64,000 bases of DNA from Spartobacteria bacterium (GTDB lineage Bacteria; Verrucomicrobiota; Verrucomicrobiia; Chthoniobacterales; Chthoniobacteraceae): positions 1-64,000 of the forward strand of contig JAJPJG010000017.1 in assembly GCA_021324395.1 (NCBI GenBank). The letters run 5' to 3'. The stretch's first letter is position 1; every line of letters begins with the position of its first letter. The notes below the pieces were generated by a model. That model saw only the letters and a list, made by a program, of their open reading frames with translations, was not told the origin of the DNA and did not search any database. The position numbers were made by a program, and so were the translations under genes. Positions 1 to 7,595 of this stretch are shown here, piece after piece.

Positions 1-2
1 CG

Positions 3-296
3 TGGCAGACTTTCTCCCAAGTCATTTTCCCGCTCGCCGCGCCGGGGGTGGTGATCACCGCGCTGTTTTCGTTCATGACCGCTTGGAACGAATACATCGT
101 CGCCGCGATCGTGCTGCAGGATCAAAGCATGTTCACGTTGCCGGTCGGCTTAAAGATGTTCCAAAGCAACATGAGCCAGCAATGGGGACTCTATGCCGCG
201 GGCGCGCTCATCGTGTCGGTGCCGGTGGTCGTCTTCTTTTTGGTGCTGAGCCGGTTCCTCGTCTCGGGAATGACGGCCGGCGGGGTGAAAGAGTAG
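3..296 (+). CDS. Carbohydrate ABC transporter permease (MalG-like), 3' end only
   Basis: This is the C-terminal 97 residues of an inner-membrane permease of a binding-protein-dependent sugar importer; the start lies upstream of the window. The visible part begins WQTFSQVIFPLAAPG, which is the second half of the EAA loop that docks onto the ATPase subunit. Two hydrophobic segments follow (around VVITALFSFMTAWNEYIVAA and the segment before the end), and the protein finishes SRFLVSGMTAGGVKE, a typical MalG-type ending. The sugar cannot be told from this piece. It reads toward the 21-bp repeat array, which begins five bases after the stop codon. Family assignment is firm; the substrate is unknown. 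Confidence 0.9.
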   Translation, partial: WQTFSQVIFPLAAPGVVITALFSFMTAWNEYIVAAIVLQDQSMFTLPVGLKMFQSNMSQQWGLYAAGALIVSVPVVVFFLVLSRFLVSGMTAGGVKE

Positions 297-300
297 CCCT

Positions 301-509
301 CCACTGTGGTTAACCGCTTCCGGCACGTCCGGAATGCGTTCTCCGGCGTTGGAACCTGTTTTCCCGACGTCCGGAATGGCGACTCCAACGTCGGCGGGCG
401 CATTTCCGACGTCCGGAATGGTGTCTCCAACGTCGGCGGCGTGATTTTTGACGTCGAAAATGCGAGCTCCACCGCTGATGCGACGTTCCGGACGTGCCGA
501 AAGCCGCTT
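301..509. repeat. Tandem array A, 21-bp period, about 10 degenerate units
   Basis: Ten consecutive units start at 301, 322, 343, 364, 385, 406, 427, 448, 469 and about 489. The core ACGTCCGGAATG recurs at 325, 367 and 409, with a diverged copy at 451, so alternate units match best (42 bp) on a 21-bp base period. The intervening units carry AACGTCGGCGG at 387 and 429. There is one single-base slip near 489. Both strands stay partly open and would give heptad-repeat peptides, but no start, signal or family supports coding. The array fills the space between two convergent genes. Confidence 0.85.
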
Positions 510-526
510 TTAAGGCCGGCGCGACG

Positions 527-1105
527 TTATTCCGGCTGCTCGACGGCGCGGAGAACCGCCGGGACAACACTGCGCATCAGTTGCTGCAAGGTGCGCGTGA
601 GCAACTCGCTCGCGGTGCCGCCGGTCGCCCCGAGGCCGGGTTGCGATTCGCTCGCCTGGAAACTTTTGTGCAGCACCTCGGTCTCGCCGCGCCGGACGCG
701 AATGAAAACGGTGATGCGGCATTCGTGCGAAGCTTCCTTCGGCTCGATGTGGATGTCGGAAACCTGCCCGTCGATTGCGACGTTCGTGACGCCGGGGCCC
801 ATGGCGTTGACGACGGTGTAACCGGCGTTGCTCAATTCGCCCTCGAGCGCGTCAGTGACCCATTTGGCGGCGTTATCCCGCGCGGGCCCGAGGCTTTTGC
901 TGCCGCGCGCGAAGCCGCTGTGGATGGCGCCGAGATTCGAATCTTCACGGGCATCGCTGATTTTAAACAAAGCGACGCGGCGCGGGACCTCGGCGGTCTG
1001 CGTGCCGGCGACGGTGTAGCGCAGGCTGACTGCGCCGGTGGGCGTGGTCGAGGCGCAACCGGCGGTGAAAAGCGCCGGGAGCAAAAATAAAAGTGTGCGG
1101 ATCAT
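527..1105 (-). CDS. Predicted lipoprotein, unknown function
   Basis: A 192-residue protein with a clear lipoprotein signal: MIRT followed by a hydrophobic run and the lipobox TAGC, placing the lipidated cysteine at residue 17. It is therefore expected to be membrane-anchored on the periplasmic side. An in-frame ATG nine codons earlier (1132) would put polar residues in front of the signal peptide, so 1105 is preferred. The mature part has VALFKISDAREDSNLGAI and repeated beta-rich stretches, loosely recalling YajG-type lipoproteins, but I cannot assign a family. It lies 36 bp downstream of the acyl carrier protein gene on the same strand and may be co-transcribed with it. Confidence 0.7.
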   Translation of the reverse strand: MIRTLLFLLPALFTAGCASTTPTGAVSLRYTVAGTQTAEVPRRVALFKISDAREDSNLGAIHSGFARGSKSLGPARDNAAKWVTDALEGELSNAGYTVVNAMGPGVTNVAIDGQVSDIHIEPKEASHECRITVFIRVRRGETEVLHKSFQASESQPGLGATGGTASELLTRTLQQLMRSVVPAVLRAVEQPE

Positions 1106-1141
1106 GAAGCGGTGACCCGCCTGAAAGAGCAAAAGCCGAGC

Positions 1142-1402
1142 CTATTTCTGGTGCTGCTCGACGTAATCGGCAATCGAGTCCACCGTCGCCAGCGCGTTTT
1201 TGGCGACGTCGGAGTTTGGAATCGTCACGCCGAAGCGCTTTTCCAGCGAGACCACCAACTCAAGCGCATCGATGGAGTCGAGCCCGAGGCCCTCGACGCC
1301 AAACAGCGGCAGATCGTTACTGATTTCTTCCTTCGGCGTTTTCAGCATCAGGTTCTCAACCATCATTTCCTTGATCGATTCTTTAAGCTCTTCAGTCGCC
1401 AT
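1142..1402 (-). CDS. acpP: Acyl carrier protein
   Basis: An 86-residue acidic four-helix carrier protein. The sequence GLGLDSIDALEL carries the canonical DSI motif, with Ser43 as the expected 4'-phosphopantetheine attachment site. It would hold acyl intermediates as thioesters during fatty acid or related synthesis in the cytoplasm. No fab or polyketide genes are next to it, so this may be a dedicated or secondary carrier rather than the housekeeping copy; the motif reads GLDSIDALE rather than the strict housekeeping GADSLDTVE. A lipoprotein gene follows on the same strand. Confidence is high for the family and moderate for the symbol. Confidence 0.85.
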   Translation of the reverse strand: MATEELKESIKEMMVENLMLKTPKEEISNDLPLFGVEGLGLDSIDALELVVSLEKRFGVTIPNSDVAKNALATVDSIADYVEQHQK

Positions 1403-1420
1403 GCGGAGGTGCGTTATTTG

Positions 1421-1505
1421 TGATTTACGATTTGAGTTAGGATTTTGAACAATAGCGCGAATCGCGCGCGTGAAAACAAAACATAAATCATCGAATCGTA
1501 AATCA
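1421..1505. repeat. 12-bp perfect inverted repeat between acpP and tlyA
   Basis: TGATTTACGATT at 1421-1432 is repeated in inverted orientation as AATCGTAAATCA at 1494-1505, with 61 bases between. The arms are AT-rich in GC-rich surroundings. The right arm ends three bases before the tlyA start codon, so it occupies the usual ribosome-binding position and no Shine-Dalgarno sequence is visible there. The interval must also contain the divergent promoters of acpP and tlyA. Confidence 0.7.
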
Positions 1506-1508
1506 TAA

Positions 1509-2240
1509 ATGCCGAAGTCCCGTCTCGATCAACTGCTGGTCGCGCGCGGATTGTTCGAGAGCCGCGAAAAAGCGCAACGCGCGATCATGGCGGGCGAAGT
1601 GCGGGTGGGGGATCACACAGCGGACAAACCGGGGACGAAGATCGCGGAAGACGCGGAGATTTTTGTAAAGAGCGCCAGCCGTTACGTCAGTCGCGGCGGA
1701 TTGAAATTGGAGGCGGCGCTGGCGCATTTTTCCATCGACCCGACCGGCGCGACCTGCCTGGACATCGGCGCATCGACCGGTGGATTCACCGATTGCCTGC
1801 TGCAACATGGCGCAGCGAAAGTGCACGCGATCGATGTGGGCCACAGTCAGCTCCACTGGAAAATCCGCAGCGATCCGCGCGTAGTCGTGCGCGAAAAACT
1901 CAACGCGCGATTTTTGAGCAAGGCCGATGTGCCCGATCCGATTGATGTCTGTGTGATCGATGTGTCGTTCATCTCGCTGAGTTTGGTCTTGCCAGCCGCC
2001 TTTGAATTGTTAACTCCAACGGGCGTGACCGTCGCATTGATCAAGCCGCAATTTGAGCTCGGCAAACATGAAGTCGGAAAAGGAGGCATCGTTCGCGACC
2101 CCGCAGCGCACGAACGCGCCGTCGCACAGGTGCGCGATTTCGTCTGCGGCACACTGCACAAAACGTGGTGCGGCGTCATCGAGTCGCCGATCCTCGGCGC
2201 CGAGGGCAACAAGGAGTTTCTCGCATGTCTTCGCCATTGA
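1509..2240 (+). CDS. tlyA: TlyA-family rRNA 2'-O-methyltransferase
   Basis: A 243-residue protein with the TlyA architecture: an S4 RNA-binding domain over about residues 1-60 (SRLDQLLVARGLFESREKAQ) joined to an FtsJ-like Rossmann methyltransferase. The SAM-binding loop is LDIGASTGGFTD at residues 84-95, and the later IKPQFE supplies a lysine and glutamate of the catalytic set. Family members methylate cytidines in 16S and/or 23S rRNA, and some are annotated as hemolysins. The start at 1509 directly follows an inverted repeat. Its 3' end overlaps the nadK start by 16 bp, so the two are probably translated from one message. Confidence 0.93.
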   Translation: MPKSRLDQLLVARGLFESREKAQRAIMAGEVRVGDHTADKPGTKIAEDAEIFVKSASRYVSRGGLKLEAALAHFSIDPTGATCLDIGASTGGFTDCLLQHGAAKVHAIDVGHSQLHWKIRSDPRVVVREKLNARFLSKADVPDPIDVCVIDVSFISLSLVLPAAFELLTPTGVTVALIKPQFELGKHEVGKGGIVRDPAAHERAVAQVRDFVCGTLHKTWCGVIESPILGAEGNKEFLACLRH

Positions 2241-3091
2241 TCGGCCTCATCGCTCATGTCGGAAAAAGGAACGCCGCCGAGCTTCTCGGAAAGCTGCGCG
2301 ATGCTTTTACGCGACGCGGCGCGGCGATTCGTTTTGAAATAAAAACTGCGGAGTTGATCGGCGAAGTGGACGGCATGGCCGTGAATGAGCTCGGCGTGAA
2401 CTGCGACATCCTCGTTGTGCTCGGCGGAGATGGAACCATCCTGCAGGTCGTGCGGGATTTGGACGGGAATTTAAAGCCGATCTTCGGCATCAATCTCGGC
2501 TCGCTCGGCTTTTTAACGTGCGTCAGCTCGACGGCGTTGGAGCAGGCAGTCGATTCGATTGTCGCGGGCAGCTATGTGCTAAGTCATCGAACGCTGCTCG
2601 ACGTCGAAATCGAAAGCGACGGAAAAATCCTCGGGCATCGCACGGGACTCAATGACGCCGTGATCAGCCGCGGAGAGTTTTCGCGATTGATCCGGCTGCA
2701 GGCGCGCATCGATGGGCAGGTGCTGACCGACTACAACGCTGACGGTCTCGTTATTTCCACGCCGACCGGCTCGACGGCGTATTCGCTTTCAGCCGGCGGG
2801 CCGATTCTCACGCCGGAATGCGGCGTCTTTGTGATCACGCCGATTTGCCCGCACGTGCTGACGAATCGGTCGGTAATCGTCAGCGATGATTCGCGCATTT
2901 CGATCAGCCCGTGCGCGGATCAGCACGACATTTTTTTAACCGTAGACGGCCAGGAGCTCATAAAAATTAAGGCCGGCGACACCATCCGCATCCGTAAAGC
3001 TACGAAAACATTGCCGCTTGCGATGCTGCCCGACATGTCGTTTTCCGAAGTGCTCCGGCAAAAACTCAAATGGAGCGGCGCTGCAATATGA
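2225..3091 (+). CDS. nadK: NAD kinase
   Basis: A 288-residue cytoplasmic kinase that phosphorylates NAD to NADP. The diacylglycerol-kinase-like signature GGDGT is at residues 67-71. The conserved NADGLVISTPTGSTAYSLSA block, which shapes the NAD site, is present further on. A longer reading frame opens at 2165, but the ATG at 2225 begins directly with the expected first beta strand (MSSPLIGLIAHVGK) and is chosen. It overlaps the end of tlyA and itself ends in an ATGA overlap with the next gene, so tlyA-nadK-ptsN look like one operon. Confidence 0.95.
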   Translation: MSSPLIGLIAHVGKRNAAELLGKLRDAFTRRGAAIRFEIKTAELIGEVDGMAVNELGVNCDILVVLGGDGTILQVVRDLDGNLKPIFGINLGSLGFLTCVSSTALEQAVDSIVAGSYVLSHRTLLDVEIESDGKILGHRTGLNDAVISRGEFSRLIRLQARIDGQVLTDYNADGLVISTPTGSTAYSLSAGGPILTPECGVFVITPICPHVLTNRSVIVSDDSRISISPCADQHDIFLTVDGQELIKIKAGDTIRIRKATKTLPLAMLPDMSFSEVLRQKLKWSGAAI

Positions 3092-3549
3092 TTACCATCG
3101 GCGACATTCTGCGAAAACGGCACATCGACCTCGATCTCAAGCCGACGAGCCAGGAGGAGGCGATTTTTCAGGTCGCGTCGTTGCTGAAGGAAGACGAGCG
3201 CGTGCTCGACTGGAACAAATTTTACGACGGGCTGAAGAGCAAAAACCCATGCGTCGCCGCCGGCAGCGAATTCGAGATATGCATTCCGCACGCGCGCACG
3301 GATGCCGTCAGCAGCATGATCATGAGCATCGGGCGATCGGCAGACGGCATCAAATTTCCGAACTCGAAAGACCGCATCCATTACATCTTCGTCATCGGCG
3401 TGCCGATCGCACTCGCGGCCGATTATCTGCGGATCATCGGAGCCCTCGCACGCATTTTTAAAGACGTGGGAGCCGAGTCGTCATTGCGCCTGGCGGCCAG
3501 CGCAGCGGATTTTCTCGAAATCCTGACCGAGCGTGAAATGAAGCTGTAG
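3088..3549 (+). CDS. ptsN: PTS EIIA-type protein (PtsN-like)
   Basis: A 153-residue stand-alone EIIA domain of the mannitol/fructose type. The phosphorylatable histidine is His68 in CIPHARTDAV. There is no EIIB or EIIC domain and no transporter gene beside it, so it fits a regulatory nitrogen-PTS role rather than sugar uptake; HPr and EI are not in the window. Translation starts at the ATG at 3088, which overlaps the nadK stop (ATGA). Six codons upstream another start is possible inside nadK but would add no conserved sequence. The family is secure; the regulatory role is inferred. Confidence 0.85.
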   Translation: MITIGDILRKRHIDLDLKPTSQEEAIFQVASLLKEDERVLDWNKFYDGLKSKNPCVAAGSEFEICIPHARTDAVSSMIMSIGRSADGIKFPNSKDRIHYIFVIGVPIALAADYLRIIGALARIFKDVGAESSLRLAASAADFLEILTEREMKL

Positions 3550-3572
3550 CCCGACGGCACGGCTGGATTTCC

Positions 3573-3602
3573 AAAAAAGCGGCGCTAAAGGCGATCGCCG
3601 CT
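3573..3602 (-). terminator. Intrinsic terminator reading leftward
   Basis: AGCGGCG (3578-3584) pairs with CGCCGCT (3596-3602). Read on the minus strand the hairpin is followed by six T residues (plus-strand A run 3573-3578). It would stop transcripts arriving from the Snf2 helicase gene on the minus strand, about 240 bases after its stop codon, and it separates the two convergent operons. Confidence 0.7.
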
Positions 3603-3839
3603 GACAATTTCGTCGATCATCTCGCGGACTGACGCGGCATTGGAATGTGAACAAGTCAAGATCGGGGGCTAATCGCGGAGAGCGGGTGGAATCCATTCAC
3701 AAGTTATTCACAAGACGGCAACGCACCTATTTTGAGCCAACTAACTACAACATCATACAATATATGTCATATTAAATTTACTTCGGAGAATCCGCCGAGA
3801 TCCAGGAGTCGATGACTTTTCCCTCTTTGGTTGAGGTTA
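3603..3839. other. Gene-free stretch with DnaA-box-like words and an AT-rich core
   Basis: No convincing gene. Two words near the DnaA-box consensus lie close together, TTATTCACA at 3704-3712 (one mismatch) and CCATTCACA at 3693-3701, followed by a markedly AT-rich run at about 3737-3781. This could be an origin-like or regulator-binding element, but two imperfect boxes are weak evidence. Confidence 0.35.
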
Positions 3840-6698
3840 CTACTCTAGCAGCGCCTGGATTTCGCTCATGCTTAACGCGGACATCAACGGCTCTTCACTT
3901 TCGACCGTGGCATCGATCAATTCGCGTTTCTTTTGCTGCAATTGCAGAATCTTTTCCTCGACCGTGCCGCGCGTGATCAGTTTGTAAGACGTAACGATTT
4001 TCTGTTGCCCGATCCGATGCGCGCGGTCCGTTGCCTGGGCTTCTACGGCTGGATTCCACCATGGATCAAAATGAATCACCGTGTCTGCAGCTGTGAGGTT
4101 TAGGCCGACACCACCTGCCTTGAGACTGATCAGAAATACCGTTGCGGCTCCATTCTGGAACCGGTCAACCTCCCGCGCCCGTTCCTTCGTCGCGCCGTCG
4201 AGATAACAAAACGGCGTTTCCGCGAGCTCGAGTTGCCTGCGCAGGATTTGCAGCATTGAGACAAATTGACTGAAGATTAGCACCCGATGACCGCCGTCTA
4301 TCGCCTCGCGCACCAATTCTTCGAGCAAGTCGAGCTTGGCCGACGCTTGCGCGGGCTCAATACCCGGCAAATTTAGTAACCGTAGATCGCAGCACACCTG
4401 ACGAAGTCGCAAAAGCGCCGTCAACATTACGATCCGGCTCTTACCACTCTCGGCTTCGGACGAAAGCTCACTGATTTGCCGACGGCTCTCTTCGAGAAGT
4501 GATCTATAGACATCAGACTGTTGCTTTGTTAACTCACAATAAGCGACTTGCTCTATTTTTTCCGGCAAATCCGTTGCAACCATTTTCTTCAATCGGCGCA
4601 TCATAAATGGCCGCAGTCGCTTCGCCAGTCGCTCCTGAATCCCTGTCTCGCCCTTATTTATCGGCAATTCATAGCACTCCCTGAAATCGTTCCGCGAGCC
4701 GAGATAGCTGGGCATCAGGAACTGCATGATCGACCACAAATCGCGCACGGAATTCTCCATCGGCGTGCCGGTCAGGACAAACCGCGTGTGCGCGCGCAGT
4801 CCGGTTGCGGCCTGCGCATTTTGCGTCTCCGGATTCTTGATGTGCTGCGCCTCATCCAGAATGACGGTCGCAAATTCAAAGCCGCGATACCGGTCGCTGT
4901 CCCGGCGCAGCAGCGGATAGCTCGTGATGATCAGGTCCACTTGCGGGATTTTTGAAAAAAGCGATTCTCTGTCCGATCCGGCGATTGCGAGCAGCTTCAG
5001 CTCGGGCGTGAATTTCTCCGCTTCGCGCTGCCAGTTGTAAACCAGCGACGACGGGCAAACGATCAGCGACGGCGCACCGGCTGTTTTTAAAAACGCGAGC
5101 GCCTGCAGTGTTTTGCCGAGGCCCATTTCGTCGGCCAAAATCCCGCCAAAGCCATTTCGCGCCAGAAAATTCATCCAGTAAACGCCTTGCTTTTGATACG
5201 GCCGCAACACATTCTCCAGCGTGCCGAGTGGCACCGACTCCGGTTTTTCGAGCTGGCGCTGCGCGCGCGCCCATTGCTGCCACGCGGGCGTTCCTGTGAT
5301 TCGCGAGGTTTCGCCGATCACCGCGTCGATGTAGCCGGCGTGAATGCGCGCGACGCGATACGTGCCAGGCTGGCGCTGCTGCGGGTCGCAATCGACGAGC
5401 ACATTTTGCAGTTCATCGAGCATCTGCGCGTCGAAAACGGCGACGCGATTATTCTTCAGGCGCACGTGATTTTGGCCCATCTGCAGCAGCCGCTGGATTT
5501 CGGCAGCAGAGAAAGTCTGGCCGCCGGCTTCGAGATTTACATTCAGCTCAAACCAATTTTCGCCTGAGCTCTGGATGTCGATACGCGGCGTGATGCGTTC
5601 GATTTGTTCGGTGATGTTTGTAAAACGCGCGCCGACTTCCACGTTCCATTCGCGCTGCAAACGCGGCAGTTCCTGCGCGAAGAAATTTAAAATCGAATGC
5701 TCCCTCTTCAGCGCAAAATGCCCGGTCGTGTCCGGTCCGGCGAAACCCCATCGCGTCAGCCGTTCCAGCGCGTCGCGTTCGGCAGCTAGATTTCGCGCGA
5801 GCCGGCGTTGCGGGTTTTTTGGATCGACAAACGTAAATGCATCACTGGCCGGAGTCAGACCAATAGTTACTACGCGTTTTCCGTAGATTGCCTGCAAACG
5901 CGCCGCGAGATGATTCAGCGAACCTTCGACCGTGAGCGAAAATTCCGGCTGCGCCAGATGAGCCGCTATTTCCGGCGATTCGGCAGACGCTGTCGCATCA
6001 GGCATTCGCAATTTCCCGAGAAGTTCCGCGACATTTACCGGTGTTGATTTTCCAAACGTCACGCGCGGATGGCCGTGCAATATCTCCAGCACCTCGAGCG
6101 CTTTTTCGCGCGGCAAAATCAGCATACCGGACACGTTGCCGTCGTGTAGCGCGCGCAGTTTTTCGATCACTCGCAAATCTTCCGGCGAAACGCAAAACGT
6201 CTTCTTCACGTCGAGCGCATGAATCAGCATGCGCTGTCCTGCGCGCGAAATCTCCGCGCCGATCATCACCTCGCCCTTTTGCCACGCGGCTTGAAAATTC
6301 GGCGAAAGAATCACGTGCAACTCGACGCGCTCGCCTTCGTCTGTGGAAAAAAATGGTCCATGTCTTTGCACCGCCAATTCCTGCTTCGGCGGTGCCAATG
6401 TCACCGGCGCCGCTTTCGGCCGCAGCATGGCGAGCCCGATCGCCAGCGAGTGCGCGCAGATCGTCCCCCATTCTCGTGACGCACGGCAGGTGCAAATGTT
6501 TTCGATGTTTGTCCGGCTTGCGATTTTTAGCCCGGCGCGAAATTCCGTCCCGGCATCCTGCACCACGCCCTTGAGCAGCGGCGGTGTGTAGGCGGCGCTC
6601 AGCACGCGCCCCGAGTCGCATAGTGCGCGGGCATGCTTCATCGCCTGCCAGCCGCCGGCTTCGGTGAGCAATTTTTCGTTCAATTCCACTGCGGTCAT
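3840..6698 (-). CDS. SWIM zinc-finger / Snf2-family helicase
   Basis: A 952-residue DEAD/SNF2-type ATPase. A SWIM zinc finger lies near the N-terminus (CTC at residues 69-71 and CAH at 81-83). The Walker A motif ADEMGLGKT is near residue 525, the Walker B variant LDEAQHIKN near 613, and the helicase C-terminal motif TDRAHRIGQ near 890. Such proteins remodel protein-DNA complexes; the bacterial members resemble HelZ/RapA-like ATPases. The ATG at 6698 is preferred because it opens directly with the first conserved helix (MTAVELNEKLL); the frame remains open 23 codons further into the divergent parA start region. It is transcribed alone and ends at a terminator near 3575. Confidence 0.92.
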   Translation of the reverse strand: MTAVELNEKLLTEAGGWQAMKHARALCDSGRVLSAAYTPPLLKGVVQDAGTEFRAGLKIASRTNIENICTCRASREWGTICAHSLAIGLAMLRPKAAPVTLAPPKQELAVQRHGPFFSTDEGERVELHVILSPNFQAAWQKGEVMIGAEISRAGQRMLIHALDVKKTFCVSPEDLRVIEKLRALHDGNVSGMLILPREKALEVLEILHGHPRVTFGKSTPVNVAELLGKLRMPDATASAESPEIAAHLAQPEFSLTVEGSLNHLAARLQAIYGKRVVTIGLTPASDAFTFVDPKNPQRRLARNLAAERDALERLTRWGFAGPDTTGHFALKREHSILNFFAQELPRLQREWNVEVGARFTNITEQIERITPRIDIQSSGENWFELNVNLEAGGQTFSAAEIQRLLQMGQNHVRLKNNRVAVFDAQMLDELQNVLVDCDPQQRQPGTYRVARIHAGYIDAVIGETSRITGTPAWQQWARAQRQLEKPESVPLGTLENVLRPYQKQGVYWMNFLARNGFGGILADEMGLGKTLQALAFLKTAGAPSLIVCPSSLVYNWQREAEKFTPELKLLAIAGSDRESLFSKIPQVDLIITSYPLLRRDSDRYRGFEFATVILDEAQHIKNPETQNAQAATGLRAHTRFVLTGTPMENSVRDLWSIMQFLMPSYLGSRNDFRECYELPINKGETGIQERLAKRLRPFMMRRLKKMVATDLPEKIEQVAYCELTKQQSDVYRSLLEESRRQISELSSEAESGKSRIVMLTALLRLRQVCCDLRLLNLPGIEPAQASAKLDLLEELVREAIDGGHRVLIFSQFVSMLQILRRQLELAETPFCYLDGATKERAREVDRFQNGAATVFLISLKAGGVGLNLTAADTVIHFDPWWNPAVEAQATDRAHRIGQQKIVTSYKLITRGTVEEKILQLQQKKRELIDATVESEEPLMSALSMSEIQALLE

Positions 6699-6744
6699 GT
6701 TGGACAAATATTTTGGAGGGAGTAGTCTCGCAGACTTTCCAAAA

Positions 6745-7512
6745 ATGAAAACCATCGCGGTGGCCAATCAAAAAGGTGGTGTGGGAAAAACCACCACTGC
6801 GGTCAACCTCGCGGCATGCCTCGCTGCGGCGGGTCGACCCGTGCTGCTCATCGACCTCGACCCGCAGGCCAATGCAACCAGCGCGCTCGGGCTCGACTGC
6901 CTCGATGGCCACAGCGTTTACGGGCCGTTGCTCGGCGGGAAATCGATCGTCGAGCAAATCATTCCGACGCGGTTCGATCATCTATTTCTCGTGCCGGCGG
7001 ATCTCGACCTTGCCGGCGCGGAAATCGAAGTCGCACGTGTGGACGACCATCTTACGCGACTCCGCGCCGCTCTTGCTCCCCTTGCCACGGATCGCCCGTT
7101 CGAATTCGTCCTGCTCGATTGCCCGCCGTCGCTTGGCATACTAATGACCAACGCCCTCGCCGCCGCCGACGAGCTGCTCGTGCCGATCCAGTGCGAATAC
7201 TTCGCGCTCGAGGGACTCTCGAAAATCGTGCAGGTCATCGAGCAAATCCAATCCTGCGGGGCAAACCCGCAGCTCACGCTTGGCGGAATTTTGATGACCA
7301 TGTTCGCCCGCACGAACCTCGCGCAACAGGTCGTCGACGAAGTTCGCAAGCATTTTGGCGAAAAAGTATTCAACACCGTCATCCCGCGCACCATCCGCCT
7401 CGGTGAAGCCCCGAGCTTCGGCAAACCGATCATCGAATACGAGCCGAACGGCCAGGGCGCTACCGCCTACCGTGCGCTCGCGACGGAGTTTCTGCAACGG
7501 CATAGTTCTTAG
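6745..7512 (+). CDS. parA: ParA/Soj-family ATPase
   Basis: A 255-residue partition-type ATPase. The deviant Walker A motif KGGVGKTT is near residue 11, with DLDPQANAT after it and the Walker B region LLDCPPSLGIL. These proteins form ATP-dependent nucleoid-bound dimers that move chromosomes, plasmids or protein assemblies. The ATG at 6745 is chosen because it begins exactly with MKTIAVANQ; an upstream in-frame start at 6664 would lie inside the divergent helicase gene. There is no parB next to it, so it may partner with a distant parB or belong to an orphan positioning system. Confidence 0.92.
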   Translation: MKTIAVANQKGGVGKTTTAVNLAACLAAAGRPVLLIDLDPQANATSALGLDCLDGHSVYGPLLGGKSIVEQIIPTRFDHLFLVPADLDLAGAEIEVARVDDHLTRLRAALAPLATDRPFEFVLLDCPPSLGILMTNALAAADELLVPIQCEYFALEGLSKIVQVIEQIQSCGANPQLTLGGILMTMFARTNLAQQVVDEVRKHFGEKVFNTVIPRTIRLGEAPSFGKPIIEYEPNGQGATAYRALATEFLQRHSS

Positions 7513-7595
7513 CTGGAGCTGGTAGTTTCGTTGCCGCGGATGCGCATCAACGTTTTCCTGCTTTACTAGCTCGTGGTTCGGAGCAAAAGGGATGA

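Noticed and set aside
191-472. 93-residue minus-strand frame with heptad repeats over array A
   Set aside because: It overlaps the permease gene and the heptads follow trivially from a 21-bp DNA period; the plus strand is open too. No signal or family supports translation.
301-509. CRISPR array
   Set aside because: 21-bp units directly abut, there are no unique spacers of equal length, and no cas genes are near. The same applies to 30842-31070.
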